DNA of 64,000 bases from Chamaelirium japonicum (lineage: Eukaryota > Streptophyta > Magnoliopsida > Liliales > Melanthiaceae). Under the pieces are notes generated by a model. It was not told the origin of the DNA. It made no database searches and saw only the letters and a program-made list of their open reading frames with translations. This document shows positions 49,158 to 63,880 of the stretch, one piece after another (positions within the stretch are counted from its first letter, which is position 1; every line of letters starts with the position of its first letter). The stretch covers positions 52,960,879 to 53,024,878 of the forward strand of contig OX393550.1 of assembly GCA_947650365.1 (NCBI GenBank), written 5' to 3'. Both the position numbers and the translations under genes were made by a program.

Positions 49158-51312
49158 ATGAATTAGAATGGATCGTGCTAATGAATTAGAATTGATCGAA
49201 CGAATGATTTAGCATGGATCGTGCTAATGAATTAGAATGGAACGTACGAATGAATTAGAATGGATCGTGTGAAAGAATTAGAATGGATTGTATGAATGAA
49301 TTAGAATGAATTCGTACGATCCATTCGAATTCATTCGCACGATCAATTCTAATTCATTCATACGATCCATTCTAATTCATTCATACAATCCATTCTAATT
49401 CTTTCACACGATCCATTCTAATTCATTCGTAGGATCCATTCTAATTCATTCGTACAATCTATTCTATTTCATTCGTACGATCCATTCTTACTCATTCGTA
49501 TGATCCATTCTAATTCATTCGGACGAATGTATCCATTCTAATTTATTCGTACGATCCATTCTAATTCATTCGTACGATCCATTCTAATTCATTCGTACGA
49601 TCCATTCTAATTCATTCGTACGATCCATTCTAATTCCTTCGTACGATCCATTCTATTTCATTCGTACGATCTATTCTAATTCATTCGTACGATCTATTCT
49701 AATTCATTCGTACGATCCATTCTAATTCATTCGTACGATCCATTCTAATTCATTCGTACGATCCATTCTAATTCATTCGTCCGATCCATTCTAATTCATT
49801 CGCACGAATGTATCCATTCTAATTCATTCGTACGATCCATTCTAATTCATTAGTATGATCCATTCTAATTCATTCGTAAGATCCATTCTAATTCATTCGT
49901 ACGATCCATTCTAATTCCTTCGTACGATCCATTCTAATTCATTTGTACGATCTATTCTAATTTATTCGTACGATCCATTCTAATTCATTCGCACGATCCA
50001 TTCTAATTCATTCATAGGATCCATTCTAATTTATTCATACGATCTATTCTAATTCTTTCGCACGAATGTATCCATTCTAATTCATTCGCACGAATGTATC
50101 CATTCTAATTCATTCGTACGTTCCATTCTAATTCATTCGTACGATCCATTCTAATTCATTCGTACGATCCATTCTAATTTATTCATACGATCTATTCTAA
50201 TTCATTCATACAATCCATTCTAATTCTTTCACACGATCCATTCTAATTCATTCGTACGATCCATTCTAATTCATTCGCACAATCCATTCTATTTCATTCG
50301 TACGATCCATTCTTACTCATTGGTACGATCCATTCTAATTCATTCGCACGAATGTATCCATTTTATTTCATTCGAACGAATCCATTCTAATTCATTCGTA
50401 CAATCTATTCTATTTCATTCATACGATCCATTCTTACTCATTCGTATGATCCATTCTAATTCATTCGGACGAATGTATCCATTCTAATTCATTCGTACGA
50501 TCCATTCTAATTCATTCGTACGATCCATTCTAATTCATCCGTCCGATCCATTCTAATTCATTCGCACGAATGTATCCATTCTAATTCATTCATACTATCC
50601 ATTCTAATTCCTTCGTACGATCCATTCTAATTCATTCGTACGATCCATTCTAATTCCTTCGTATCCATTCTAATTCACTCATACGATCCATTCTAATTCA
50701 TTCGTATGATCCATTCTAATTCATTCATACAATCCATTCTAATTCATTCGCACGAATGTATCCATGTAATTCATTCGTCCGATCAGTTCTAATTCATTCA
50801 CAAAATCTATTCTAATTCATTCATACGATCCATTCTAATTCATTCACACGAATGTATCCATTCTAATTCATTCATACGATCCATTCTAATTCATTCGTAC
50901 GATCCATTCTAATTCACTCATACGATCCATTCTAATACATTCATACGATCCATTCTAATTCATTTGCACGAATATATCCCTTCTAATTCATTCGTACGAT
51001 CCATTCTAATTCCTTCGTACGATCCATTCTAATTCATTCGTACGATCTATTCTAATTCATTCGTACGATCCATTCTAATTCATTCGTACGATCCATTCTA
51101 ATTCATTCGTACGATCCATTCTAATTCATTCGTACGATCCATTCTAATTCATTCATACAATCCATTCTAATTCTTTCACACGATCCATTCTAATTCATTC
51201 GTACGATCCATTCTAATTTATTCGTGCAATCCATTCTATTTCATTCGTACGATCCATTCTTACTCATTCGTACGATCCATTCTAATTCATTCACACGAAT
51301 ATATCCATTCGT
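49158..51312 (-). repeat. Short + block then - block (2.0 kb), third copy
   Basis: + 49158-49311 ends at type Y' (as at 21010 and 36310), then - to 51312 with CTTACTCATTGG near 50315 and the standard mirror ending before type X at 51310-51315. It is the third copy of 21698-23705. Confidence 0.9.
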
Positions 51313-53325
51313 ACGAATGAATTAGAATAGATTGTACGAATGAATTACAATGGATCATACGAATGAATTAGAATGGATCGTACTAAGGAATTAGAATGGA
51401 TCGTATGAATGAATTAGAATGGATCGTACGAATGAATTAGAATAGATCGTACGAATGAATTAGAATGGATCGTACGAAGGAATTAGAATGGATCGTACGA
51501 ATGAATTAGAATGGATATATTCGTGCAAAGGAATTAGAATGGATCGTATGAATCTATTAGAATGGATCGTATGAGTGAATTAGAATGGATCGTACGAATG
51601 AATTAGAATGGATCGTATGAATGAATTAGAATGGATACATTAGTGCGAATGAATTAGAATTGATCGTACGAATTAATTAGAATGGATCGTGCGAATGAAT
51701 TAGAATGGATTGTACGAATGAATTAGAATGGATCGTACGAATGAACTAGAATTGATACATTCGTGTGAATGAATTAGAATGGATCGTACGAATGAATTAG
51801 AATGGATCTTACGAATGAATTAGAATGGATCGTACGAATGAATTAGAATGGATCGTACGAATGAATAAGAATAGATACGTTCGTGCGAATGAATTAGAAT
51901 GGATACGTTCGTGCGAATGAATTAGAATGGATCGGACGAATGAATTAGAATGGATCAAATGAATGAATTAGAATGGTTACATTCATGCGAATGAATTAGA
52001 ATGTATTGTACGAATGGATTAGACTGGATCGTACAAATGGATTAGAATGGATACATTCGAGTGAATGAATTAGAATGGATCGTACGAATGAATTAAAATA
52101 GATCGTACGAATGGATTAGAATGGATCCTACGAATGGATTAGAATGGATACCTTTGTGCATATGAATTAGAATGGATCGTACGAATGAATTCGAATGGAT
52201 CATATTAATGAATTAGAATGGATCGTACGAATGAATTAGAATGGATACATTCGTGCGAATGAATTAGAATGGATCGTGCGAATCAATTAGACTGGATCGT
52301 GCGAATGAATAAGAATAGATCATACGAATGAATTAGAATGGATCGTACGAATTAATTAGAATGGATACATTTGTGCGAATGAATTAGAATGGATTGTATG
52401 AATAAATTAGAATGGATCGTACGAATGAATTAGAATGGATCATACGAATTAATTAGAATGGATCATACGAATGAATTAGAATGGATCGTAAGAATGAATT
52501 AGAATGGATCGTACGAATGAATTAGAATGGATACATTCGTGCGAATGAATTAGAATGGATTGTGCGAATGAATAAGAACAGATCGTGCGAATGAATTAGA
52601 ATGGATCGTACGAATGAATTAGAATGGATCGTGCGAATGAATTAGAATGGATCGTACGAATGAATTAGAATGGATACATTTGTGCGAATGAATTAGAATG
52701 GATCATACGAATGAATTAGAATGGATCGTATGAATGAATTAGAATGGATCGTACGAATGAATTAGAATGGATCGTGCGAATGAATTAGAATGGATCGTAC
52801 GAATGAATTAGAATGGATCGTATGAATGAACTAGAATGGATACATTCGTGCGAATTAATTAGAATGGATCGTACGAATGAATTAGAATGGATCGTACGAA
52901 TGAATTAGAACGGATCTTACGAATGAATTAGAATGGATCGTACGAATGAATTAGAATGGATCGTACGAATGAATTAGAATGGATACATTCGTGCGAATGA
53001 ATTAGAATGGATCGGACGAATGAATTAGAATGGATCGTAAGAATGAATTAGAAGGGATCGTACGAATGAATTAGAATGTATCGTACGAATAAATTAGAAT
53101 GGATACATTCGTGCGAATGAATTAGAATGGATCATACGAATGAGTAAGAATGGATTGTACGAATGAAATAGAATAGATTGTACGAATGAATTAGAATGGA
53201 TCCTACGAATGAATTAGAATGGATTGTGTGAAAGAATTAGAATGGATTGTATGAATGAATTAGAATGGATCGTATGAATGAATTAGAATGGATCGTGCGA
53301 ATGAATTCAAATTGATCGTACGAAT
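51313..53325 (+). repeat. Satellite block, + orientation (2.0 kb), third copy
   Basis: Third copy of 23706-25573, with TATATTCGTGCAAAGG near 51516, TTACATTCATGCG near 51977 and ACCTTTGTGCATATG near 52147, ending at type Y. Its spacing from the second copy is about 12.3 kb. Confidence 0.9.
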
Positions 53326-54500
53326 TCATTCTAATTCATTCATACAATTCATTCTAATTCTTTCACACGATCTATTCTAATTCATTCGTAGGATCCATTC
53401 TAATTCATTCGTACAATCTATTCTATTTCATTCGTACGATCCATTCTTACTCATTCGTATGATCCATTCTAATTCATTCGTACAATCTATTCTATTTCAT
53501 TCGTACGATCCATTCTTACTCATTCGTATGATCCATTCTAATTCATTTGGACAAATGTATCCATTCTAATTTATTCGTACGATCCATTCTAATTCATTCG
53601 TATGATCCATTCTAATTCTTTCATACGATCCATTCTAATTCATTCATACAATCCATTCTAATTCTTTCACACGATCCATTCTAATTCATTCGTAGAATCC
53701 ATTCTAATTCATTCGTACAATCTATTCTATTTCATTCGTAAGATCCATTCTTACTCATTCGTATGATCCATTCTAATTCATTCGGACGAATGTATCCATT
53801 CTAATTTATTCGTACGATCCATTCTAATTCATTCGTATGATCCATTCTAATTCATTCATACGATCCATTCTAATTCATTTGCACGAATATATCCATTCTA
53901 ATTCATTCGTACGATCCATTCTAATTCATTCGTACGATCCTTTCTAATTCATTCGCACGAATGTATCCATTCTAATTCATTCGTACGATCCATTCTAATT
54001 CATTCGTACGATCCATTCTAATTCATTCATATGATCCATTCTAATTCATTCATACGATCCATTCTAAATCATTTGCACGAATATATCCATTCTAATTCAT
54101 TCGTACGATCCATTCTAATTCATTCATACGATCCATTCTAATTCATTTGCACGAATATATCCATTCTAATTCATTCGTACGATCCATTCTAATTCATTCG
54201 TACGATCCATTCTAATTCATTCGCACGAATGTATCCATTCTAATTCATTCGTACGATCCATTCTAATACCTTCGTACGATCCATTCTAATTCATTCGTAC
54301 GATCTATTCTAATTCATTCGCACGATCCTTTCTAATTCATTCATACGATCCATTCTAATTCTTTCACACGATCCATTCTAATTCATTCGTACGATCCATT
54401 CTAATTCATTCGTGCAATCCATTCTATTTCATTCGTACGATCCATTCTTACTCATTCGTACGATCCATTCTAATTCATTCACACGAATGTATCCATTCGT
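53326..54500 (-). repeat. Satellite block, - orientation (1.2 kb), third copy
   Basis: Mirror arm of the preceding block. The doubled CTATTTC/CTTACTC unit is again present near 53400-53530. CATTTGCACGAATATAT occurs three times at ~53880, 54070 and 54145. It ends at type X. Confidence 0.9.
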
Positions 54501-55703
54501 ATGAATGAATTAGAATAGATTGTACGAATGAATTAGAATGGATCGTACGAATGAATTAGAATGGATCGTACGAAGGAATTAGAATGGATCGTACGAATGA
54601 ATTAGAATGGATCGTACGAATGAATTAGAATAGATCGTACGAATGAATTAGAATGGATCGTACGAAGGAATTAGAATGGATCGTACGAATGAATTTGAAT
54701 GGATATATTCGTGCAAATGAATTAGAATGGATCGTATGAATGTATTAGAATGGATCGTATGAGTGAATTAGAATGGATCGTACGAATGAATTAGAATGGA
54801 TTGTATGAATGAATTAGAATGGATCGTACGAATGAATTAGAATGGATCATACGAATTAATTAGAATGGATCATACTAATGAATTAGAATGGATCGTACGA
54901 ATGAATTAGAATGGATCGTACGAATGAATTAGAATGGATACATTCGTGCGAATGAATTAGAATGGATTGTGCGAATGAATAAGAACAGATCGTGCGAATG
55001 AATTAGAATGGATTGTATGAATGAATTAGAATGGATCGTACGAATGAATTAGAATGGATCATACGAATTAATTAGAATGGATCATACGAATGAATTAGAA
55101 TGGATCGTACGAATGAATTAGAATGGATCGTACGAATGAATAAGAATGTATACATTCGTGCGAATGAATTAGAATGGATTGTGCGAATGAATAAGAACAG
55201 ATCCTGCGAATGAATTAGAATGGATCGTACGAATGAATTAGAATGGATCGTGCGAATGAATTAGAATGGATCGTACGAATGAATTAGAATGGATACATTT
55301 GTGCGAATGAATTAGAATGGATCGTACGAATGAATTAGAATGGATCGTATGAATGAATTAGAATGGATCGTACGAATGAATTAGAATGTATCGTGCGAAT
55401 GAATTAGAATGGATCGTACGAATGAATTAGAATGGATCGTACGAATGAACTAGAATAGATACATTCGTGCGATTGAATTAGAATGGATCGTATGAATGAA
55501 TTAGAATGGATCGTAAGAATGAATTAGAATGGATCTTACGAATGAATTAGAATAGATCGTACGAATGAATTAGAATGGATCATACGAATGAATTAGAAAG
55601 GATACATTCGTGCGAATGAATTAGAATGGATCGGACGAATGAATTAGAATGGATCGTACGAATGAATTAGAATGGATCGTACGAATGAATTAGAATGGAT
55701 CGT
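54501..55703 (+). repeat. Satellite block, + orientation (1.2 kb)
   Basis: Post-X order with TATATTCGTGCAAATG near 54699. A stretch of ~200 bp with GAACAGATC is doubled (near 54780-54990 and 55010-55215). It ends at GATCGTACTCATTCG. Confidence 0.9.
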
Positions 55704-57665
55704 ACTCATTCGTATGATCCATTCAAATTCAATTGTACGATCCATTCTAATTCATTCGTACGATCCATTCTAATTCCTTCGTACGATCCATTCTAATTCA
55801 TTCGTACGATCCATTCTAATTCATTCGTACGATCCATTCTAATTGCTTCGTACGATCCATTCTAATTCATTCGTACAATCTATTCTAATTTATTCGTACG
55901 AATGGATACATTCGTGTGAATGAATTATAATGGATCGTACGAATGAGTAAGAATGGATCATACGAATGAAATAGAATGGATTGCACGAATGAATTAGAAT
56001 TGATCGTACGAATGAATTAGAATGGATCGTGCGAATGAAATAGAATGGATCGTACAAATGAATTAGAATGGATCGTACGAATGAACTAGAATGGATACAT
56101 TCGTGCAAATGAATTAAAATGGATCGTACAAATGAATTAGAATGGATCGTACAAATGAATTAGAATGGATCTTACGAATGAATTAGAATGGATCGTACAA
56201 ATGAATTAGAATGGATCTTACGAATGAATTAGAATGGATCGTACGAATGAATTAGAATGGATCGTACGAATGAATTAAAATGGATACATTCGTGCGAATG
56301 AATTAGAATGGATCGGACGAATGAATTAGAATGGATCGTACGAATGAATTAGAATGGATCAAATGAATGAATTAGAATGGTTACATTCATGCGAATGAAT
56401 TAGAATGGATCGTATGATTGGATTAGAATGGATCGTACGAATGGATTAGAATGGATACATTCGAGCGAATGAATTAGAATGGATCGTACGAATGAATTAG
56501 AATGGATCGTACGAATGAATTAGAATGGATCCTACGAATGGATTAGAATGGATACCTTTGTGCATATGAATTAGAATGGATCATACGAATGAATTAGAAT
56601 GGATCATATTAATGAATTAGAATGGATCGTACGAATGAATTAGAATGGATCGTACGAATGAATTAGAATGGATACATTCGTGCGAATGAATTAGAATGGA
56701 TACATTCGTACGAATGAATTAGAATGGATTGTATGAATGAATTAGAATAGATCGTACGAATGAATTAGAATGGATCATACGAATTAATTAGAATGGATCA
56801 TACGAATGAATTAGAATGGATCGTACGAAGGAATTAGAATGGATCGTACGAATGAATTAGAATGGATCGTGCGAATGAATTAGAATGGATCGTACGAATA
56901 AATTAGAATGGATCGATCTAATGAATTAGAATTGATCGAACGAATGAATTAGAATGGATACATTCGTGCGAATGAATTAGAATGGATCGGACGAATGAAT
57001 TAGAATGGATCGTACGAATGAGTAAGAATGGATCGTACGAATGAAATAGAATAGATCGTACAAATGAATTAGAATGGATCGTACGAAGGAATTAGAATGG
57101 ATCGTACGAATGAATTCGAATGGATATATTCGTGCAAATGAATTAGAATGGATCGTATGAATGTATTAGAATAGATCGTATGATTGAATTAGAATGGATC
57201 GTACGAATGAATTAGAATGGATCGTATGAATGAATTAGAATGGATACATTCGTGTGAATGAATTAGAATGGATCGTACGAATGAATTAGAATAGCTCATA
57301 CGAATGAATTAGAATGAATCGTATGAATAAATTAGAATGGTTACATTCGTGAGAATGAATTAGAATAGATCGTACGAATGAATTAGAATGGATCGTACGA
57401 ATAAATTAGAATGGATCGTGGGAATGAATTAGAATGGATCGTACGAATGAATTAGAATGGATCCACCGAATGAGTTAGAATGGATCATACAAATGAATTA
57501 GAATGGATTGTACGAATAAATAGAATGGATTGTGCGAATGAATTAGAATGGATCGTATGAATGTATAAGAATGGATCGTACGAATGAATTAGAATGGATC
57601 GTGCGAATGAATTAGCATGAATCGTACGAATGTATTAGAATGGATCGTACGAATGAATTAGAATG
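55704..57665 (+). repeat. Short - block then + block (1.8 kb)
   Basis: - 55704-55897 ends at type X'; + then runs with GAGTAAG, GAAATAG, GAACTAG, GGACG, TTACATTCATGCG, ACCTTTGTGCATATG, GATCGATCTAATG (56911), ATAGCTCATACG (57291) and ATCCACCGAATG (57461). The last three recur 5,977 bp downstream. The antisense open frame at 55890-56108 is a translation of the repeat. Confidence 0.9.
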
Positions 57666-58410
57666 AATCGTACGATTCATTCTAATTCAATCGTCCGATC
57701 CATTCTAATTCATTCACATGAATGTATCCATTCTAATTCATTCGTACAATCCATTCTATTTCATTCGTACGATCCATTCTTACTCATTCGTATGATCCAT
57801 TCTAATTCATTCGTATGATCCATTCTAATTCATTCGTACGATCCATTCTAATTCATTCGCACGATCCATTCTAATTCATTCATACGATCCATTCTAATTC
57901 ATTCATACGATCCATTCTAATTCATTCCTGCAATCCATTCTAATTCATTCGCCCGATCTATTCTAATTCATTCATACGATCCATTCTATTCGAATGGATC
58001 ATGCGATCCATTCGAATTCATTCGCACGATCCATTCTAATTCATTCATACGATCCATTCTAATTCATTCATACAATGCATTCTAATTCTTTCACACGATC
58101 CATTCTAATTCATTCGTACGATCCATTCTAATTCATTCATACAATCCATTCTATTTCATTTGTACGATCCATTCTTACTTATTCGTATGATCCATTCTAA
58201 TTCATTCGTACGATCCATTCTAATTCATTTGTACGATCCATTCTAATTCATTCGTACAATCCATTCTATTTCATTCGTACGATCCATTCTTACTCATTCG
58301 TATGATCCATTCTAATTCATTCACACGAATGTATCCATTCTAATTCATTCATACAATCCATTCTAACTCATTCCGTACGATCCATTCTAATTCATTCGTA
58401 CGATCGTACG
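55704..58410 (+). repeat. Direct duplication, spacing ~6.0 kb, copy one (partner 61790-63880)
   Basis: Three private markers lie exactly 5,977 bp apart: ATCGATCTAATG (56912/62889), CTCATACGAATG context (57291/63268) and ATCCACCGAATG (57461/63438). An AATTGTACGA marker near the left edge is 6,087 bp apart. Confidence 0.82.
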
Positions 58411-59103
58411 ATTGAATTAGAATGGATTGTACGAATGAATTAGAATAGATTGTGCGAATGAATTAGAATGGATCGTACGAATGAATTAGAATGGTTCGTA
58501 CGAATGAATTAGAATGGATCATAGGAATGAGTAAGAATGGATCGTACGAATGGATTAGAATGGATCGTACGAATGAATTAGAATGGATCGTACGAATAAA
58601 TTAGAATGGATACATTCGTCCGAATGAATTAGAATGGATCATATGAATGAGTAAGAATGGATCGTACGAATGAAATAGAATAGATTGTACGAATGAATTT
58701 GAATGGATCCTACGAATGAATTAGGATGGATCATGTGAAAGAATTAGAATGGATTGTATGAATGAATTAGAATGGATCGTATGAATGAATTAGAATGGAT
58801 CATGCGAATGAATTCGAATGGATCGTACGAATTCATTCTAATTCATTCATACAATCCATTCTAATTCTTTCACACGATCCATTCTAATTCATTCGTACGT
58901 TCCATTCTAATTCATTAGCAAGATCCATGCTAATTCATTCGTACGATCCATTCTAATTCATTCGTATGATCCATTCTAATTCATTCGTACGATCCATTCT
59001 AATTCATTCGTACGATCCATTCTAATTCCTTCGTACAATCCATTCTATTTCATTCGTACGATCCATTCTAATTCATTCGTACAATCTATTCTAATTCATT
59101 CGT
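57666..59103. repeat. Satellite blocks -, +, - around a type T' switch
   Basis: - 57666-58403, + 58404-58829, - 58830-59103. The first switch is CGTACGATCGTACG (58397-58410), the reverse complement of the T switches at 21438 and 36736. The second is type Y, the third type X'. A tiny + patch lies near 57985. Confidence 0.88.
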
Positions 59104-61036
59104 ACGAATGGATACATTCGTGTGAATTAATTAGAATGGATCGTACGAATGAGTAAGAATGGATCGTACGAATGAAATAGAATGGATTGCACGAATGAAT
59201 TAGAATGGATCGTACGAATGAATTAGAATGGATCGTGTGAAAGAATTAGAATGGATCGTACGAATGAATTAGAATGAATCGTGCGAATAAATTAGAATAG
59301 ATCGTACGAATGAATTAGAATGGATCATACGAAGGAATTAGAATGGATCGTATGAATGTATTAGAATGGATCGTATGAATGTATTAGAATGGATCGTATG
59401 AGTGAATTAGAATGGATCGTACGAATGAATTAGAATGGATTGTATGAATGAATTAGAATAGATCGTACGAATGAATTAGAATGGATCAAACAAATTAATT
59501 AGAATGGATCATACGAATGAATTAGAATGGATCGTACGAAGGAATTAGAATGGATCGTATGAATGAATTAGAATGGATCGTACGAATGAATTAGAATGGA
59601 TCGTACGAAGGCATTAGAATGGATCGTACGAATGAATTAGAATGGATCGTACGATTGAATGAGAATGGATCATACGAATGAGTAAGAATGGATCGTATGA
59701 ATGAATTAGATTGGATCGTACGATCCATTCTAATTCATTAGCATGGATCGTGCTAATGAATTAGAATGGAATATACGAATGAATTAGAATGGATCGTAGA
59801 ATGGATCGTACTAATGAATTAGAATGAATTAGAATGGATCATACAAATGAATTAGAATAGATCATAGGAATGAATTAGAATGGATCGTGCAAATGAATTA
59901 GAATGGATACATTCGTGCGAATGAATTAGAATGGATCGTGCGAATGAATTAGAATGGATCGTACGAATGAATTAGAATGGATATATTTGAACGAATAAAT
60001 TAGAATGGATCATACGAATGAATTAGAATGGATCGTACGAATGATATAGAATGGATAGTGCGAATGAATTAGAATCGATCGTACGAATGAATTAGAATGG
60101 ATCGTACGAATGAATTAGAATGGATCATACGAATGAGTAAGAATGGATCGTACGAATGAATTAGAATGGATCGTACGAATGAATTAGAATGGATCGTACG
60201 AATAAATTAGAATGGATACATTCGTCCGAATAAATTAGAATGGATCATACGAATGAGTAAGAATGGATCGTACGAATGAAATAGAGTAGATTGTACGAAT
60301 GAATTAGAATGGATCCTACGAATGAATTTGAATGGATCGTGTGAAAGAATTAGAATGGATTGTATGAATGAATTAGAATGGATCGTATGAATGAATTAGA
60401 ATGGATCGTACGAATGGATTAGAATGGATCGTACGAATGAATTAGAATGGATCGTACGAATGAACTAGAATGGATACATTCGTGCGAATGAATTAGAATG
60501 GATCGTATGAATGAATTAGAATGGATCGTACGAATGAATTAGAATAGATTGCGCGAATGAATTGGAATGGATCGTGCGAATGAAATAGAATGGATCATAC
60601 GAATGAGTAAAAATGGATTGTACGAATGAAATAGAATGGATTGTGCGAATGAATTAGAATGGATCGTGTGAATGAATTAGAATGGATTGTATGAATGAAT
60701 TAGAATAGATCGTATGAATGAATTAGAATGGATCGTACGAATGAATTAGAATGGATCGTACGAATGAAGTAGAATGGATCGTACGAATGAATTAGAATGG
60801 ATACATTCGTGCGAATGAATTAGAATGGATCCTATGAATGAATTAGAATGGATCGTGCGAATGAATGAGAATGGATCGTACGAATGAATTAGAATGGATC
60901 GTGCTAATGAATTAGAATTGATCGAACGAATGAATTAGCAAGGATCGTGCTAATGAATTAGAATGGAACGTACGAATGAATTAGAATGGATCGTGTGAAA
61001 GAATTAGAATGGATTGTATGAATGAATTAGAATGAA
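59104..61036 (+). repeat. Satellite block, + orientation (1.9 kb)
   Basis: Starts after X' with GATACATTCGTGTG and GAGTAAG. Near 59690-59745 is the reverse complement of type Z (GATTGGATCGTACGATCC, then CATTAGCATGGATCG). It ends at type Y' with the GTGCTAATG/GATCGAACG markers seen before 21010, 36310 and 49311. Confidence 0.9.
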
Positions 61037-61984
61037 TTCGTACGATCCATTCGAATTCATTCGCACAATCCATTCTAATTCATTCATACGATCCATTCTA
61101 ATTCATTCATACAATCCATTCTAATTCTTTCACACGATCCATTCTAATTCATTCGTAGGATCCATTCTAATTCATTCGTACAATCTATTCTATTTCATTT
61201 GTACGATCCATTCTTACTCATTCGTATGATCCATTCTAATTTATTCGCACGAATGTATCCATTCTAATTTATTCGTACGATCCATTCTAATTCATTCGTA
61301 CGATCCATTCTAATTCATTCGTACGATCCATTCTTACTCATTCGTATGATCCATTCTAATTCATTCGTACGATCCATTCTAATTCATTCGTACGATCGAT
61401 TCTAATTCATTCGCACTATCCATTCTAATTCATTCGTACGATCCATTCTAATTCATTCGTATGATCCATTCTAATTTATTCGTTCAAATATATCCATTCT
61501 AATTCATTCGTACGATCCATTCTAATTCATTCGCACGATCCATTCTAATTCATTCGCACGAATGTATCCATTCTAATTCATTTGCACGATCCATTCTAAT
61601 TCATTCCCATGATCTATTCTAATTCATTCGTACGATCCATTCTAATTCATTCTAATTCATTCGTACGATCCATTCTACGATCCATTCTAATTCATTCGTA
61701 TATTCAATTCTAATTCATTAGCACGATCCATGCTAATGAATTAGAATGGATCGTACGATCCAATCTAATTCATTCATACGATCCATTCTTACTCATTCGT
61801 ATGATCCATTCTAATTCAATTGTACGATCCATTCTAATTCATTCGTACGATCCATTCTAATTCCTTCGTACGATCCATTCTAATTCATTCGTACGATCCA
61901 ATCTAATTCATTCGTACGATCCATTCTAATTCCTTCGTACGATCCATTCTAATTCATTCGTACAATCTATTCTAATGCATTCGT
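61037..61984 (-). repeat. Satellite block, - orientation (0.95 kb)
   Basis: Contains a type Z insert at about 61732-61760 in the same context as 15671 and 31443. It ends with CCTTCGTACG monomers and a type X' switch at 61982-61987. Confidence 0.9.
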
Positions 61985-63880
61985 ACGAATGGATACATTC
62001 GTGTGAATGAATTATAATGGATCGTACGAATGAGTAAGAATGGATCGTACGAATGAAATAGAATGGATTGCACGAATGAATTAGAATTGATCGTACGAAT
62101 GAGTTAGAATGGATCGTGCGAATAAATTAGAATGGATCGTACAAATGAATTAGAATGGATCGTACGAATGAACTAGAATGGATACATTCGTGCGAATGAA
62201 TGAGAATGGATCGTACGAATGAATTAGAATGGATCATACGAATGAATTAGAATGGATCTTACGAATGAATTAGAATGAATTAGAATGGATACATTCGTGC
62301 GAATGAATTAGAATGGATCGGACGCATGAATTAGAATGGATCGTACGAATGAATTAGAATGGATCAAATGAATGAATTAGAATGGTTACATTCATGCGAA
62401 TGAATTAGAATGGATCGTATGAATGGATTAGAATGGATCGAACGAATGGATTAGAATGGATACATTCGAGCGAATGAATTAGAATGGATCGTACGAATGA
62501 ATTAGAATGGATCGTACGAATGGATTAGAATGGATCCTACGAATGGATTAGAATGGATACCTTTGTGCAAATGAATTAGAATGGATCGTACGAATGAATT
62601 AGAATGGATCATATTAATGAATTAGAATGGATCGTACGAATGAATTAGAATGGATCGTACGAATGAATTAGAATGGATACATTCGTACGAATGAATTAGA
62701 ATGGATTGTATGAATGAATTAGAATAGATCGTACGAATGAATTAGAATGGATCATACGAATTAATTAGAATGGATCATACGAATGAATTAGAATGGATCG
62801 TACGAAGGAATTAGAATGGATCGTACGAATGAATTAGAATGGATCGTGTGAATGAATTAGAATGGATCGTACGAATAAATTAGAATGCATCGATCTAATG
62901 AATTAGAATTGATCGAACGAATGAATTAGAATGGATACATTCGTGCGAATGAATTAGAATGGATCGGACGAATGAATTAGAATGGATCGTACGAATGAGT
63001 AAGAATGGATCGTACGAATGAAATAGAATAGATCGTACGAATGAATTAGAATGGATTGTACGAAGGAATTAGAATGGATCGTACGAATGAATTAGAATGG
63101 ATATATTCGTGCAAATGAATTAGAATGGATCGTATGAATGTATTAGAATGGATCGTATGAGTGAATTAGAATGGATCGTACGAATGAATTAGAATGGATC
63201 GTATGAATGAATTAGAATGGATACATTCGTGTGAATGAATTAGAATGGATCGTACGAATGAATTAGAATAACTCATACGAATGAATTAGAATGAATCGTA
63301 TGAATAAATTAGAATGGTTACATTCGTGAGAATGAATTAGAATAGATCGTACGAATGAATTAGAATGGATCGCACGAATAAATTAGAATGGATCGTGGGA
63401 ATGAATTAGAATGGATCGTACGAATGAATTAGAATGGATCCACCGAATGAGTTAGAATGGATCATACAAATGAATTAGAATGGATTGTACGAATAAATTA
63501 GAATGGATTGTGCGAATGAATTAAAATGGATCGTATGAATGAATAAGCATGGATCGTACGAATGAATTAGAATGGATCGTGCGAATGAATTAGCATGAAT
63601 CGTACGAATGTATTAGAATGGATCGTACGAATGAATTAGAATGAACCGTACGATCCATTCTAATTCAATCGTCCGATCCATTCTAATTCATTCGCATGAA
63701 TGTATCCATTCTAATTCATTCGTACAGTCCATTCTATTTCATTCGTACGATTCATTCTTACTCATTCGTATGATCCATTCTAATTCATTCGCACGAATGT
63801 ATCCATTCTAATTCATTCATACAATCCATTCTAATTCATTCCGTACGATCCATTCTAATTCATTCGTACGATCGTACGAA
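61790..63880 (+). repeat. Direct duplication, spacing ~6.0 kb, copy two
   Basis: Partner of 55704-58410. It has the same switches (X' at 61984, T' at 63871) and the same private variants. Confidence 0.82.

Larger units (their letters stand above)
49158..54900 (+). repeat. Partial third copy of the large duplication
   Basis: Follows 36.2-42.9 kb with the same switch order (Y', X, Y, X). Offsets run from 13,001 (Y') to 12,332 (X) to 12,384 (Y) to 11,610 (last X), so it has lost or gained monomers by several hundred bases at a time. Confidence 0.75.

Noticed and set aside
55890..56108. Minus-strand open reading frame of 72 codons in the satellite
   Set aside because: Repeat-derived peptide again; it crosses a strand-switch region without any sign of coding selection.
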